Below, one piece after another: positions 24,634-37,977 of a DNA stretch of 64,000 nucleotides. A model generated the notes under the pieces. It searched no databases. It was not told where the DNA came from and saw only the letters and a list, made by a program, of their open reading frames with translations. Both the position numbers and the translations under genes were made by a program. The DNA is from Antilocapra americana. Its lineage: Eukaryota; Chordata; Mammalia; Artiodactyla; Antilocapridae. Every line of letters starts with the position of its first letter. The stretch's first letter is position 1. Location of the stretch: contig ML660777.1 of the NCBI GenBank assembly GCA_007570785.1, forward strand, positions 1,246,363 to 1,310,362, read 5' to 3'.

Positions 24634-26854
24634 CAGGCAGCTCCAAATCAAAAATTACTGCTGAAATCAGTATAATGATCTTCTCAAAGGAGGTGGCCGG
24701 AGAAAAGGCCAGTCAGTATACTTGATCCTCTGAGGCCCAGTTCTTTCTGTCCTTGGGCATTTGGTTGGTGCACAGGAGCTGTGATGAGAGATCCCTCTAA
24801 AATATGGAGCTAGTATAGGTTATTTATTAAAAAAATAAAATCTAAAGTAAAATAAGGACCTAGTCTACAGCCACACTACCCTGAACTTACCCCATCTCAT
24901 CTGATAAGACGTGGACCTATGAGGTCAAAAGGCCCATGTCAGGTGTATGGGCCAACACCAGTGAAGACCCACAACCTAGCTCCTGCTGACTTTCTGTCTG
25001 GGCTCTGCAGGCATCTACCTAATCCCACTCCAGACCCCCAACCTTCGCCATTCCAACCAACCCAGGCCGGAGAGGGCAGGTAGACCACTTGGCCTGGGCC
25101 ACTCAGTCTTTGCCAAGGATCTCAAACTTAGACCTTTGACAATATTGTCAAATAACATTGTAGATGTGGATGCAGAAACCCACTGAAAATAAGGAAACAT
25201 TAATCACACTCCTTTACGTTTTCTCTCACAGGGAGACCGTATTTCCTCTAGAGTGCTACGAATTAGCATGTTTAAATAGCCTATAATTAGCTTGTGATTA
25301 GCACAAATAAATTACACTGTAATCTTCCACGTGAAAAATGTTTAATTGTTACATGTTAACACTGAGATCACACTATAGTCCTGGTTTTAATATTCCAGGG
25401 CTTCAAAAAGGCACCTGGCCTGGGCCTCGCTCTACTCTGAAAGGTCCCAATTCTAAGAACAAAGGTACCCCTTTCCCTTCTGAGCCCAGATTCTGGCCTC
25501 TGTAATTCCTAGGTTTTTCTCCCCAATTACTGTCAACGTGATTAACATTTTGGAATCCTCTCTGTTGTATGTAAATGAAAACAACTACAAAGCTCAGACT
25601 TTTTCCACTTTCTGGCAAGCAAATGTATTTTGAGCAGAATGCTATTTTGGTGTTTAATCCCCCCAGGAACGCTGCTTTTACAAATACAGACAAAAATCAG
25701 CCATTTCTGAATGCTCAGGAGCAAAACCAGAAAAGGAAGCTGATGTTGTTGGTTCATATTTGAAAAGTCTGATGGGGACTATTCTATATACACACACAAC
25801 TATTCTATCACAGATTGTATCTAATCTGTCAGTTTCCAGAAGTACAGCTGTCTACAAAGGTTTCTAAACCGAAGAGGACGGAAGGACACCTAAATTGATT
25901 GTTAAGGAGAATGAAAACCTTCTCAATTATGAGAGGTACAGGATGCCAAGATCAAATCTGGCAGCCAAGAGGCCTGTTTATGTCTATGTTAACGTGGTGC
26001 AATGTACAAAAAATGCTGACTAAATTGGGACTGGACATTTGACTACAAATGGGACTTTGTCTGAGAGGAGCCCGAGCAGAGAACTGTATTACCATCTGGC
26101 TTAAGACATAAAGGCTCAGTGTATTTTAACATCAAGTGTGTGAATCCCACAGCAGAATGTGGTTCAGACTATCTAATGCCCACTGTTTCAGATGCAATCT
26201 GCAAATCAACAGTAGCCCAAAGCTAGCAAATAATGTCCTTTAAGACAAAATGAAACAAAACAAAAGCAAATGCCCTTAGCGCAACAGTTGGGCTTTAGCA
26301 TTCAGCAGTTGAATATTTAAACTCAGGACAATTTGCAACACAGACCATGTACTTATCCTCTGGGTGAGAATAAGAATTCAAGAATCCAGTAACCTCCAGG
26401 GGCAGCCAGTGTTCCCTAAATGCCTAGGTGGGGGCAACCCTCATTTTTTCTTGAATATTCAGGGAGCTTAAAGTAACAGGAAACCTGTTTTCCACAGGCT
26501 TTGCAGTATCTAGCAAATAACAAAAGAAAAGCAGTCAGTGAGACAAAACAAAAACCCCCATGGAGACTGGACAAGTCTGCATGGCTTGGGGCGGCCACAA
26601 GGTCACGTTGGCCCAGCCGATCAACTATTGCCAAAGGGCGATTATTTTTTGTTTTGTCTTGGGAATGGTGATGAATCAAAGCAATATCCTTTTTATACTG
26701 TTAATAATACAAGACCTCTGAAAGGAGAGTGGGTATCTTTTCTCCGTACTTGTGTTTAAATCATAGGTTTTAGCCGCGGTAAACTTCTGTCCATGACCCA
26801 TAAAAACCACATTTTCGCCCTCACTTTTGGCTTTTTCTCTGTGATCTAAGCATT

Positions 26855-27275
26855 AAATTACTCTGCACTGTCTACACCTCCCTCCCCAACCAGATTAATC
26901 TTTCGTATTTCTTTACAGTTGGGCTTAGGCATCACCTCCTCCAGGAAGACTTCTTTGATTTTCCTAAACCGAGTCAGGGTTTCTCCTGTGTACTTCTGTA
27001 CTTAATAGTCTGCTTAAGGAATTCCTGGTGGTCCAATAAGTTGGACTTGGTGCTTTCACAGCCATGGGCCAGGGTTCAGTCCCTAAATGGGAAACCAAGA
27101 TCTCGTAAACCAAAAAAGTACAGCCAAAAGAAATAGTCTGTTTACTTGTCTAAAACACCCACTAAATTGTAACATCTTTGTGTATGGAAAATACATCTTC
27201 ATATTTCTGGAATGACAAAGTCTCAGACACATGCCTGATGCTCATTTAATAATCATAAATAATGACATATACAAA
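26855..27275 (+). mobile_element. L2 LINE 3' relic, split by a CHR SINE
   Basis: GGCATCACCTCCTCCAGGAA followed by GACTTCTTTGATTTTCC is an L2 3' coding end. After the inserted SINE the L2 3' UTR resumes (AAACACCCACTAAATTGTAAC, CATGCCTGATGCTCATTTAA). Confidence 0.65.
27017..27131 (+). mobile_element. CHR-type SINE inserted in L2
   Basis: GGAATTCCTGGTGGTCCAAT, then CAGGGTTCAGTCCCTAAAT and an A-rich tail. A 13-bp duplication, AATAGTCTGCTTA (27004-27016) and AATAGTCTGTTTA (27132-27144), frames it. Confidence 0.9.
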
Positions 27276-27399
27276 TAAATTCAACGAATACTTACTGAGA
27301 ACCTATTATATGCCATGCACTGTATACAGAAAGGACTAATAAACATGCTGGCATACAGAAAGGACCAAACCAGACTGACAAACATCCCTGTCCTCAAAC

Positions 27400-27705
27400 C
27401 AGGATTTACTGAGAAGGGACATGAGGGAACTTTGCAGGGTGATGGCTGTGTTCTGTGCCATGCTACGATGTGGGTGATGTGATATCCTCTTGGCAAAATT
27501 GGATAGTGCAGATGCCTGCATTTCAATGTGTAAACTGTACTTCACAAACAAGAAACTTTCAAAAAATAACCATTAAACAGGTGTAAGAGTAAAGATGAAG
27601 GGAGAAGTCAGGATGCTGGTAACTGCTGAAGGGCACAGGAAGTTTGTTATACTATGCTGTTTATATATGTTTGAAATATCCCAAAATAAAAGCTAAAAGA
27701 AACCT
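27400..27705 (+). mobile_element. Old L1 3' UTR relics
   Basis: CAGGGTGATGGCTGTGTTC with GTAAACTGTACTTCACA, then GTTTGTTATACTATGCTG with ATATGTTTGAAATATCCC and AAAATAAAAG, match L1ME/L1MC-type 3' ends. Two adjacent pieces are likely. Confidence 0.6.
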
Positions 27706-27839
27706 CTGCACTCATATGATTAAGTATTAATAAAGTACAAACCACAGACACTCCAGCATCACTACAGGAGTTTTTGAACCAAGAATAAAAGGTAAGGAAA
27801 AGAAACAGGCAGTTACAGGTCTCTTATGTTGATGGACCA

Positions 27840-27990
27840 GGTATTTTATAGCAATCTCCCCATTTAATCCTGGTAACAACTTTACGAGATATTTTGATCC
27901 CATTTTATAGAAGGGGAAACTGTAACTTAGATAGGTTACACAACTTGCCAGCTAAGTACAATGGCCGGAATGTAAACCTCGAGTCCCCCA
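27840..27990 (-). mobile_element. MIR relic
   Basis: ATTTTATAGAAGGGGAAACTG, ACTTAGATAGGTTACACAAC and TTGCCAGCTAAGTACAATGG are a diverged MIR core. Confidence 0.55.
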
Positions 27991-28229
27991 TCTTGCCATC
28001 ATGTTTCTCGCCCTCTTTTGCCACTGTGACAATCACAGAGGATAGGACTCCCACCTGGGCTTGGAGTGGGAATGGTAGAATCTAAAGAAGCCCCAAGGAT
28101 CATCTATAGCCGTGACAGACACCACTTTTACTGCCTCTTAGCCTAGAATTATACCTGGAAAGATTAAATTATGAAAATTGCAAGGAACAATAACGGTGCC
28201 CTAGAATTATCCCTACACCATCAACAATG

Positions 28230-28255
28230 ATTCTGATATCCCATTCTGATATCCT
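28230..28255. repeat. 13-bp tandem duplication
   Basis: Two adjacent copies of ATTCTGATATCC(C/T), differing only at the last base. Confidence 0.9.
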
Positions 28256-29746
28256 CTGGGATAATGTGCAATATTTGTATTTATATTCTGGATCCTTAAA
28301 GACCTGGGTGCATCTTGCCTGGGCTCATGGGTCCTGGTGCCCACACAGACGTGTTATCAATCTGCAGGGAGATCCAGCATCATGAACGGGTTCCCACTTT
28401 ACAGTGGTGACTTTTCCATCAGGGCTGTGCTACACCGACCACCACACAAACTTGTTTCTGCCAATATCTGAGCAGACTCAACTTCAAAGATGCCAAGGAA
28501 GCTGACATGGCCAGTAATAAGAGGCTACCTTGAGAGTATCTCTCTCCTGGCCACTGTCACTTTGACAGATGTCAGACTTAGCATCACTAGAGATGAGCCC
28601 ATTATGGACCTGGGAAGCTGCTGTCGTTTCCAAATGCAGCTTCTTGCAGCCAAAAACACACATGGTGCTCAGGGATGTGCCAAATGTATGGAAATACAGG
28701 CAACTTCCCTGTTGTTCACGAGTTTTAATGTCCTGATCCCCAGCAGAGGCAAAGGCTGTGATCCAAATAAACAGTCCCTTTAGGGCCCATTCGGTGCTAA
28801 ATAAAAACTCTCACGATAGTTATACATTTGAATCACAATCCCTGCTTATGCTGTTGAATTTTCACCCATCTGTCCTCTCTCTGTTACCTCCATCTAAATA
28901 ACTGGTCCCCCCAAAACACTTTATCAAGTAAGTGCTTTACTCCAGTCAGGGTCCAGGTGATTAGGTCCTGGAGAAGTAGTTTGATATCCGGTCCAGAAAA
29001 TTAATTACTAACATAATTATCAAAAATCTTTTATTTTTCAGGGTTAAATCAAGCATCTCTATGGGTAGCGTGACTTTGGGGCTTGTTTGTTCTCCAGCTG
29101 GTATGTAATTAGCTCTTAAGGACACTGACACTGCATTTTTTGGTCTTTTTAAAGCCAAATATAAAGATCTAAATAGGTTCCATCTATAGAACATTTCCTC
29201 AATCCCCCAAATTCACCCAGAGGATTTGAAATGAAACTTACCCGAAAGACCTATTTAAACCATCACCAAACTCTCCATCCTCAGGCTATCTCTAAGGACT
29301 TTTTCTACAGAGGATACCACAAGCTTAATGTCACTTTTCCCCCCTATAAAATGCTTTAGAATCTTAATGTGTTACTATTTCCTCTTAGTGCTATCAGTGG
29401 ATTATTTCTTCTCCAAGTCATCTCACTTCTGCTTTTGACAGGGCTGCTTACTAACCCAGAAAACAAGAATTTACACTGCAGGTCCTCAGACCCAAAGCTG
29501 CCCCAACGACAGAGCAGGAAAGAAGTTTGCCTACTTGTCTGAAGGTAAAATTTGAAGTCTAGAAATACAGGTAAAATCTGATGCAATAAAGAGTAGCATT
29601 ATGGACTGAAAGTTACAGCTTTTCAAGAAAATCGCTCTCCATCAGGACTCAATCTGTGATAAGCTAATCATTGTAAGAGGAAGCTTTCCCCAAGTTACCA
29701 GAGTTGCAAGCATGGCCTGAACGATGACCTTAAAACACCTCTAGGG

Positions 29747-29850
29747 ATTTCCTTGGTGGTCCAGTGGTTAAGACTCCTCGCTACCAGGGCAAGGAACTAA
29801 TATTTGGCGTGCCATGCAGAGAAGCCAAAAGGTTTTTGGTTTTTGTTTTT
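29747..29850 (+). mobile_element. CHR-type SINE, internally deleted
   Basis: GATTTCCTTGGTGGTCCAGT and GGTTAAGACTCCTCG, then a shortened middle GGCAAGGAACTAATATTTGG and GAAGCCAAAAGG. Missing the full B-box half. Confidence 0.8.
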
Positions 29851-30508
29851 TTAAATGCTTTATAAGTTTCCAGCTTATGGATTCCTGAATAATGAAAACC
29901 ATGTGGCATTTAACCTGGTCTTCAGCACTTCTCTGGAATCTCATAGAAAGGGAACCTGAATATGATGACTTGGATCTTACTTTTCTCACTAACTACAGTT
30001 GAAAGGATGAAGAGTTTCCAACCTGGCTGGAATTGGCTCCCATCAGTGTTACCCACCATCACATTCCTACAACTCTGATGAGAACTAATTTAGCTCCTGT
30101 GGTATTTTCTCCCACACTGTCTTCTGAAGCTCTGGAACACAGCACACCAAATGAGACCCATCTGTCTAAATGGGAAGAAGTTATTCATCCCATCTCCAGG
30201 AAGGCCTCCTTTCCTACTAAGAAGCTGCTCTCCAAGCTTCCCAAACACTGTCAGATAATTATGGCAACCCCAACTCTTAACCGGCTAGAATTTGGGGAAG
30301 AGCAGGGGAGTGTAGCATCAAGATCATCTGTCTGTTCACAGCCATCATTTCCTTGCTTGGTGAAGTGTTGTAGGAAGCCACAGAGTATCCTACCAGACTA
30401 TTATTCAAGGTCAAAACTGCAACATTCAAGAACTCAGCACAATAATTAGGTTGTTGTTTGGCTGCAATCTTGCCCAAAGGAAAAGCATCAACCTTGTCCC
30501 AAAAGGCT

Positions 30509-32071
30509 CAGTTCAGTTCAGTTCAGTCACTCAGTCATGTCCAATTCTTTGCAACCCCATGAACTGCAGCACACCAGGCTTCCCTGTCCATAACCAACTC
30601 CCGAGGTCCACCCAAACCCATGTCCATTGAGTTGGTGATGCCATCCAACCATCTCATTCTGTCGTCCCCTTCTTTTCCTTCCCTCAATCTTTCCAAGAAT
30701 CAGGGTCTTTTCCAATGAGTCAGCTCTTGACATCAGGTGGCTAAAGTATTGGAGTTTCAGCTTCAACATCAGCCCTTCCAATGAACACCCAGGACTGATC
30801 TCCTTTGGGATGGACTGGTTAAATCTCCTTGCAGTCCAAGGGACTCTCAAGAGTCTTCTCCAACACCACAGTTCAAAAGCATCAATTCTTTGGTGCTCAG
30901 CTTTCTTTATAGTCCAACTCTCACATCCATACATGACCACTGGAAAAATCATAGCTTTGAATAGACAGACCTTTGTTGGCAAAGTAATGTCTCTGCTTTT
31001 TAATACGCTATTTAGGTTGGTCACAGCTTTTCTTTCAAGGAGCAAGTGTCTTTTAATTTCAGGGCTGCAATCACCATCTGCAGGGATTTTGAAGCCCAGA
31101 AAAATAAAGTCAGCCACTGTTTCCCCATCTATTTGCCATAAAGTGATGGGACTAGATGTCATGATCTTAGTTTTCTGAATACTGAGCTTTAAGCCAACTT
31201 TTTCACTCTCCTCTTTCACTTTCAGCAAGAGGCTCTTTAGTTCTTCTTCACTTTCTGCCATAAGAGTGCTGTCATCTGCCTATCTGAGGTTATTGATATT
31301 TCTCCCAGCAATCTGATTCCAGCTTGTGCTTCTTCCAGCCCAGCATTTCTCATGATGTACTCTGCATATAAGTTAAATAAGCACAGTGACAATATACATC
31401 TTGACGTACACCTTTTCCTATTTGGAACCAGTCTGTTGTTTCATGTCCAGTTCTAACTGTTGCTTCCTGACCTGCATACAGACTTCTCAAGAGGCAGGTC
31501 AGGTGGTCTGGTATTCCCATCTCTTTTAGAATTTTCCACAGTTTATTGTGATCTACACAGTCAAAGGGTTTGGCATAGTCAATAAAGCAGAAATAGATAT
31601 TTTTCTGGAACTCTCTTGCTTTTTCGATGAGCCAGCAGATGTTGGCAATTTGATCTCTGGTTTCTCTGCCTTTTCTAAAACCAGCTTGAACATCTGGAAG
31701 TTCACAGTTCACGTACTGCTTAAGCCTGGCTTGGAGAATTTTAAGCGTTACTTTACTAGCGTGTGAGATGAGTGCAATTGTGTGGTAGTTTGAGCATTCT
31801 TTGGCATTGCCTTTCTTTGGGATAGGAATGAAAACTGACCTTTTCCATTCCTGTGTCCACTGCTGAGTTTTCCAAATTTGCTGGCATATTGAGTGCAGCA
31901 CTTTCACAGCATCATCTTTCAGGATTTGAAATAGCTCAAGTGGAATTCCATCATCTCCACTAGCTTTGTTCCTAGTGATGCTTCCTAAGGCCCACTTGAG
32001 TTCACATTCCAGGAAGCCTGGCTCTAAGTGAGTGATCACACCATCGTGATTATCTGGGTCATGAAGATCTC
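30509..32071 (-). mobile_element. BovB (RTE) LINE, 5'-truncated, about 1.56 kb
   Basis: On the minus strand this BovB runs from a region with MITHLEPGFLEC through the RT palm (QAGFRKGRETRDQIANICWL, FCFIDYAKPFDCVDHNK) to the C-terminal part (VMYGCESWTIKKAEHQRID, VPWTARRFNQSIPKEIS) and the CAGTTCAGTTCAGT 3' tail. The catalytic YADD box is destroyed: its first codon is a TAG stop at 31280-31282, followed by intact ADD. Frame breaks also separate the palm from the C-terminal block. Frames are longer than in the plus-strand copy, so it may be somewhat younger. A weak AGGCT direct repeat borders it. The antisense plus-strand frame at 30810-31178 is a shadow. Confidence 0.93.
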
Positions 32072-32667
32072 AGGCTAGCCTAATGAATTTTAACAGTTTT
32101 TTCCCACATGAGAATACTTTCTTAGAAGAAAAAAAACACCTCCCTCCATTAACACATGCTAGGGGACAAAGTTATAGGAAAGACGCCCTTAATAATAATG
32201 CCCTGGTGCCTGCTTGGGCCACAATGTCAGGCTCCTGGGATGATGGCTTTCTGCCCCCAAGTGATGCTGCTCAGTCTCAGTTGACTCTATTATACTAACT
32301 CCCACCCATGTGGAATACTAAATCAGTGAGGGAAAAAAGATCAATAATTATTTGACAGTTATGCTATAAGAAATCTTTAGGTGGATTGAGTTAAGGAAAA
32401 AAATTAAAGGGCAAAAGAGTATCAGCATCTTACCTACAAAGGAAGTGATCATGTACTTACAGAATATAACAGCCGCAGTGCCTAAACTGCTTGTTGAATC
32501 CCTTATCCAACCGATCTTCTACAACATCCTTATCCAATAGGTTTTTATAATATGTTTTTTATAAAAGGAATCAGTAATAAAATAATTATAGAAAATCACA
32601 AAATAAATAAGGATTCAATAGAATCAGTGTTTTGTTTTGTTTTGTTTTTAAGGCAGAGATGTTGTTA

Positions 32668-32860
32668 CTCAAAGAGTGGCTCAGTGGTAAATGGGTTTGA
32701 TCTCAGGGTCAGGAAGATCCTCTGGAGAAGGAAATGGCAAACCACTCCAGCATTCCTGCCTGGGAAATCCCATAGACAGAGGAGCCTGGAGGGCGACAGT
32801 CCATGGAGTCACAAAAAGTCAGACACAACGCGGCCACTAAACAACAATAGCACGGAAATA
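32668..32860 (+). mobile_element. Bov-tA SINE, shortened head
   Basis: AGAGTGGCTCAGTGGTAAAT, a deletion in the head, then GATCCTCTGGAGAAGGAAAT and CTGGGAAATCCCATAGACAG. It ends near GCGGCCACTAAACAACAA. Confidence 0.85.
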
Positions 32861-32884
32861 CCGGCACAGATATAGATTTTAAGG

Positions 32885-33108
32885 CATGGATGCGTGCTAA
32901 ATCACTTCAGTTGTGTCCGACTCTTTGCAACCCTGTGGACCACAACCTTCCAGGCTCCGCTGTCTATGGGTTTCTCCAGGAGAGAACACTGGAGTGGGCT
33001 GCCATGCCCTCCTCCAGGGAATCTTCCTGATCCAGGAATCAAACCCGCATCTCTTCTGTCTGCATTGGCAGGCAGGTTGTTTACCACTAGCACCACCTGG
33101 GAAGCCCA
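32885..33108 (-). mobile_element. Bov-tA SINE next to the SASH1 exon
   Basis: Reverse Bov-tA: GTGCTAAATCACTTCAGTTG at the left, CACTAGCACCACCTGGGAAG at the right. It sits about 25 bp from an opposite-strand copy and about 625 bp from the exon. Confidence 0.9.
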
Positions 33109-33625
33109 TAGGTTACATGGACCTAAGCTATTTATTTGCTGTTTATCACATGCAACTTCAAATTCTCCACTAACCATACACATAAAGGTCTTCACAAAAC
33201 AGACAAATGAATTTCAATGCACCTGAGAGAAGAAATATAGCCATGAAAAATGGTGATGACAAAAAAGTCTTAATAAACTATTAAGTATAAAAGCAAGAAT
33301 TTCATAGCTGATGTAAAAATGCCCCCAAAAGAGACTTGCTGAAACATCCATGTGGGGGATGGTTTCTTGCTTCTCTAAACTTTATCTTGTTGAAAACAAA
33401 GGAAGAAAGGAAAGAACTAGCCTAGACCTCCTTTTGGCTTAGAGTCAGTAAAAATGTAGTGTGTATCAGTCTAGTGTAAAAATATACTTTCCTCTTGAGT
33501 TAAAAATATTAAAATGTGATATTGTCATAAGCACAAAAATTTGATCACTGTTGCCCCTACTGATACTTAATTGTCTGATATCAGAACTGGGTTAATCCTT
33601 TGTGGATCTGAATTCTTTTAGCTCA

Positions 33626-33915
<290 letters not shown>

Positions 33916-33949
33916 CCACCTGCATATGCCCTGCGTCCTCTAGTCCTCC

Positions 33950-34130
33950 TCTATGCAGCCTTTATACTAATAACAGCTGGTACTTTTTAAGTGGTGGACA
34001 TGTGCCACGCTGTTTTACATGCAACATTTCCTAATCCTCCGGACAGCCCTCGGACATTTTTCTCCCTGTATAGATGAAGAAACAGCAGCTCAAAAAGCTG
34101 AGCAACAGCCCAAGGGTTTCAGGGCTACAG
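33950..34130 (-). mobile_element. MIR relic
   Basis: CATGTGCCACGCTGTTTTAC, CTAATCCTCCGGACAGCCC and GTATAGATGAAGAAACAGCA fit the MIR core. It lies just upstream of the exon's splice acceptor in gene direction. Confidence 0.55.
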
Positions 34131-34828
34131 TGCAAAGAAGCTGGGTCCCCAACTCAGAGGACTGTCTGATACCGAAGTCATGGTTTTAACCCACACCTCT
34201 GCCAGTCTCACAAGGCCAAGAAATCCCCAGAAATTAACACTGTCAGTGCAAAGGACTAAGCACATGAATGAGAACCTCCAGGGAAGCTTTTGAGAATCCA
34301 GATGCCAGGACACCCCTCCCAGGAGGAATTCTGGTGGGAAACTGAGAATTCAGGAGCCAGCAGGGAATGCTACACCTGAGACACACCTCAACCACACCTC
34401 CCATGAGATGCTCAGAAAAGCGGGAACTCTTGTTCACTACGTCATTCAAGTACAGATGCAAGAGGACACATACAAATTCACCTAAATATATAAGGAAATA
34501 CCTCTGTCTCTCCATTGAGAGAAAGGCCTGGAAGTTCTGGGGTCTGAACCCTCGAGTTCACACCCATCTCTGCCGCCACTTCCAATTCATCCAATTCCTA
34601 ATCTCCGGCTATTTCCCCATGAGGAGTAATGAAGCAACGTGGAACACTCAGAGCCTGGTCCCTCACAGAGCTCGGACACATAAGTTAAGCATTTGATTTA
34701 CTTAACTAATAGTATTCACTACAAGGTAACACTTCAGACTACAGTCTTCCTTTAGTGGAAGTGATTCCTAAATATACAAACACAGAGTGATGCTGTGTAC
34801 ATTTGAGGGTTATGCTATTTCTTCTATA

Positions 34829-34861
34829 TATTCATTCATTCATTCATTCATTCATTCATTC
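34829..34861. repeat. (ATTC)n microsatellite, about 8 units
   Basis: ATTCATTCATTC repeated without interruption until CTGAGAAG. Confidence 0.95.
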
Positions 34862-36522
34862 TGAGAAGTATCTCCCCTGCCACTTTTCACCTCCCAACAG
34901 ATTCTTTTTTTGATATGAATAAATGACCATACCAAGACAACCAAGGAAATCACAACTCTTAGACAACCGAAAAGATGCACACACATTTTGCCTGGGACAG
35001 ACCACTGGCCAGCCTGTTGCACAGTCCCATCACCTATCATGCAGCACATGCCTAAGACTGCAGAGCACACTTACTTAGACGCAGGCGGGTGTGGGAATTA
35101 AAAGTTCTTCAAAAGCCTTTCTGCTAAAGACTGCAAGGCTCTAGTCAGGATGCCCAGGTCACAGCAAGCAACCGCATCTATTCCACTTCTGCTTTCACCA
35201 ATGTCACAGAACGACCAAGTGGGGAAATAGAAATTGAAAGAAATGATTTTTTCTTTTTCTTCTTTAGAAAAGATGCTTCCTTTCTTACCAATAAAATGTT
35301 CTATATTTGAGGTAATGGCCTCGAAGTCTGAAGTACAGCATCGGGGTGGGAAGCTCTCTGCAAAAACAGTTAAGATGTTTGCACGTGTCTGGACAGTTCA
35401 TCCCCTCATGTTTGAGATGACAGGCTGGATGGACACAGGTGGTGGCCAGAGTCTACCGCCCCCCTTCAAAATATTCATCATCAAATTTCCAACAGGGAAA
35501 TAACACGGAATCAAAATGGAAGTCCACTGCCAGCCAACGAGTAAATGCGCAGAGGCGAGCCTTGAAGTCCTCACTTTACTGCTTTCAGTAGAGGTGAGGT
35601 TCCTGACAAACGGCATCATAAATCAGACCATAATCCTGAGGTCTGTCCCGACTCGTCTGAACGCAACAGTACACACCCTGTGGGCCAGAACAAGAGAACC
35701 TACTACCTACCACCTCCTGGCGGCGTTTTCCTGTCTCCTTCCCCACTTGGCCTCATTGGCCTTGATCCAGTCACCAAAGGGACCTTGCAAAACAGAGATC
35801 AGATGGGGTCGCTCTCCTCTGGGAATGACGCATCCCACCCTCATCACCCATTCTACAAATAAACCCCACCCTCACCAGGCTTGGCATTCAGGCCCCTTCA
35901 TCTCTGCTGCCCAACCCCAACCTGGAGGAGAAAGGGGCTGAGGTCTGCCCACCAGGAGGGCCAGAGGAGCCAGAGAGCACAGGCAGTCCCTCTAGCAGCA
36001 GCTGCCCCTCTCCCACCACTAGGAGAAAGTACTGGAAGAAATTTTTAGGAAAGAGTGTGGGCAGAAGAGCTGCTCCCATGGGAGCATCTACTCCGGACAC
36101 CAGCTACTGCCTGCCAGGACTATGAGTACAAAGTGCCCAGTGAGGTAAGGGACCGGTCCACCCAAGCCCACCGCTGCCTCGGCCAGACAGAAGCATCTGG
36201 ACAGTTTCAGGGATGAAGGGAACCTCTGGGCCACCTCTAACATCAGACTTCTTTAGACCCAGGATGTGTGCTTACATCTCAAAGACACAAAGCCCTCATG
36301 TTCCAGTTCTCTTCCAGCCTCAAGCATTCTTAGGTCATTCACCCAGTATGTACTGGGAAAGATCCAGCAGCCTCCTTCCGAGTGAGTGTTGGGCTTGCCA
36401 CAGTGTTACCTGAGAACCCACCCTTCTGAGTCCCTGCCCTGATCCTGCCACTCCCCATAGCCACCGGCACTCCTGGCTGATCCTAGGCTCTTTAAAACTG
36501 TCTTGGTCTCTAGCAAGTTTCT

Positions 36523-36730
36523 GGGGTTTCCCAGGTGGTGCTGGTGGTAAAGAACCTGCCTGCCAATGCAGGAGACATAAGAGATGTGGGTTTGATCCCT
36601 GGGTTGGGAAGATTCCCTGGAGAAGGAAATGGCAGCCCACTCCAGTGTTCTTGCCTAGTACATCCCATGAACAGAGGAACCAGGTGGGTTGCAGTCCATA
36701 GGATCCCAAAGAGTCAGACTGAAGCTACTT
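36523..36730 (+). mobile_element. Bov-tA SINE
   Basis: It starts GGGGTTTCCCAGGTGGTGCT and keeps the body TTGGGAAGATTCCCTGGAGA and a tail ending GAAGCTACTT. The tail runs into an AC microsatellite, a common fate of Bov-tA 3' ends. Confidence 0.9.
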
Positions 36731-36755
36731 AACACACACACACACACACACACAC
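36731..36755. repeat. (AC)12 microsatellite at a SINE tail
   Basis: Uninterrupted AC repeat directly after the Bov-tA tail. Confidence 0.95.
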
Positions 36756-37575
36756 TAGAGTATGATGACATCCTCATCGAGAAACTTCTGCCTTCATCCC
36801 TCTGAGGAAATGAAACATACCTGCGACCTTCGACCACACACAAAGTCTGCCTCTTCTAATACCTGAGTGAACTTGTGAGGGGGTGGTTATAGCCACACGC
36901 TTGCCTGATGGGTGGCTATTTTTAATGGAAATTCATCTCTCTGTCCTTTTCTCTCTCTCTCATTCAGAGACACTAAGAGTTGTACTCCTGTCTTGATTGC
37001 TGCCTTCTCAACAGTAAGCACCTTTCAAGTTTATAAAGTGTATGACTCATCCCAATCAACTACTGTTTTCTTGGACTCCTCAAGGTCATCTGAAAAAAAT
37101 ATATAAAAATGCTTATTTATAGAGCTTTGCTCAAACAGCTTTCTTTCCTTTCTCTCTTCTCTCTCATATATCCTAGAACATCTTCAAAGCCAGCTGTTCA
37201 CTTCAAAAGTCTCCAAGCTGCTAGTCAAGCTTTCCTTCCTACTAGTGAAACAGTTTTCTTCCCTCTCCCTCACTTCTAATCACTCGGAACTCCCCCAAAA
37301 TTCAGGGCCCTGGGAAAAATCTGTTGCTTATGAGGAAGAAAGCAGCTGTTCAACTTGACTCAGGCCAAAGACAGCAAACATTTCACAACCTACAATGTCC
37401 ACCCCTCAGGTGGTGGTCAGCAGATAATAAATTAAACAGGGTGGCACATCTGACTCTCTGTTCTCCCAAATAGCTTTCCAGATGTGCAGTGAGCCCCCAT
37501 AATTATCACTTGCATCAGTCTTAATCATTTGAGTGCCAAAAGAGGCAAAAGAAAACTTTTTAAAGTGTGTATGTG

Positions 37576-37791
37576 TAATATTTATTTACTTACTTGGCTG
37601 AGTTGGAACTTAGTTGCAGCACTGGGTATGCTCACTGTGTCATGCGGGATCTTTCATTGCAGGACATGGGCTCTCTGGCTGTGGTGCACAGACTTAGTTG
37701 CCCCAAAGCCTGCGATGCCCACCAGAAGCTGAACCTGTGTCCCCTGCATTGCAAGGCAGATTCTTAACCACTGGACCACCAGAGAAATCCC
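37576..37791 (-). mobile_element. CHR-type SINE (intermediate form)
   Basis: TATTTATTTACTTACTTGGC, then GGAACTTAGTTGCAGCACTG, GTGTCCCCTGCATTGCAAGG and CCACTGGACCACCAGAGAAA, the reversed CHR head. Confidence 0.8.
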
Positions 37792-37977
37792 ACACGTGTG
37801 TTTTTTAAGTACGTCTTGTCTGTCATCTCCAGAATGAAATTTTTGCATATCAATCACATGGAACCAAGGAATGACATGATGAATTTCTCTTTACCCAATC
37901 CAAAGTCCTGATAGTCTTTCAGGACTATCTGAAGACCTTTGCATCCTTCCTATTCAACTTTAATCCTTGTTGCTTAT

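Noticed and set aside
30033..30449. 138-codon plus-strand frame
   Set aside because: Composition is ordinary for translated noncoding DNA, with no domain, no recognised family and no splice context. Treated as chance.
30810..31178. 122-codon plus-strand frame
   Set aside because: Antisense shadow of the minus-strand BovB coding region.
35516..35941. 141-codon plus-strand frame
   Set aside because: Low-complexity ending, no recognisable domain, antisense to the gene. Treated as chance.
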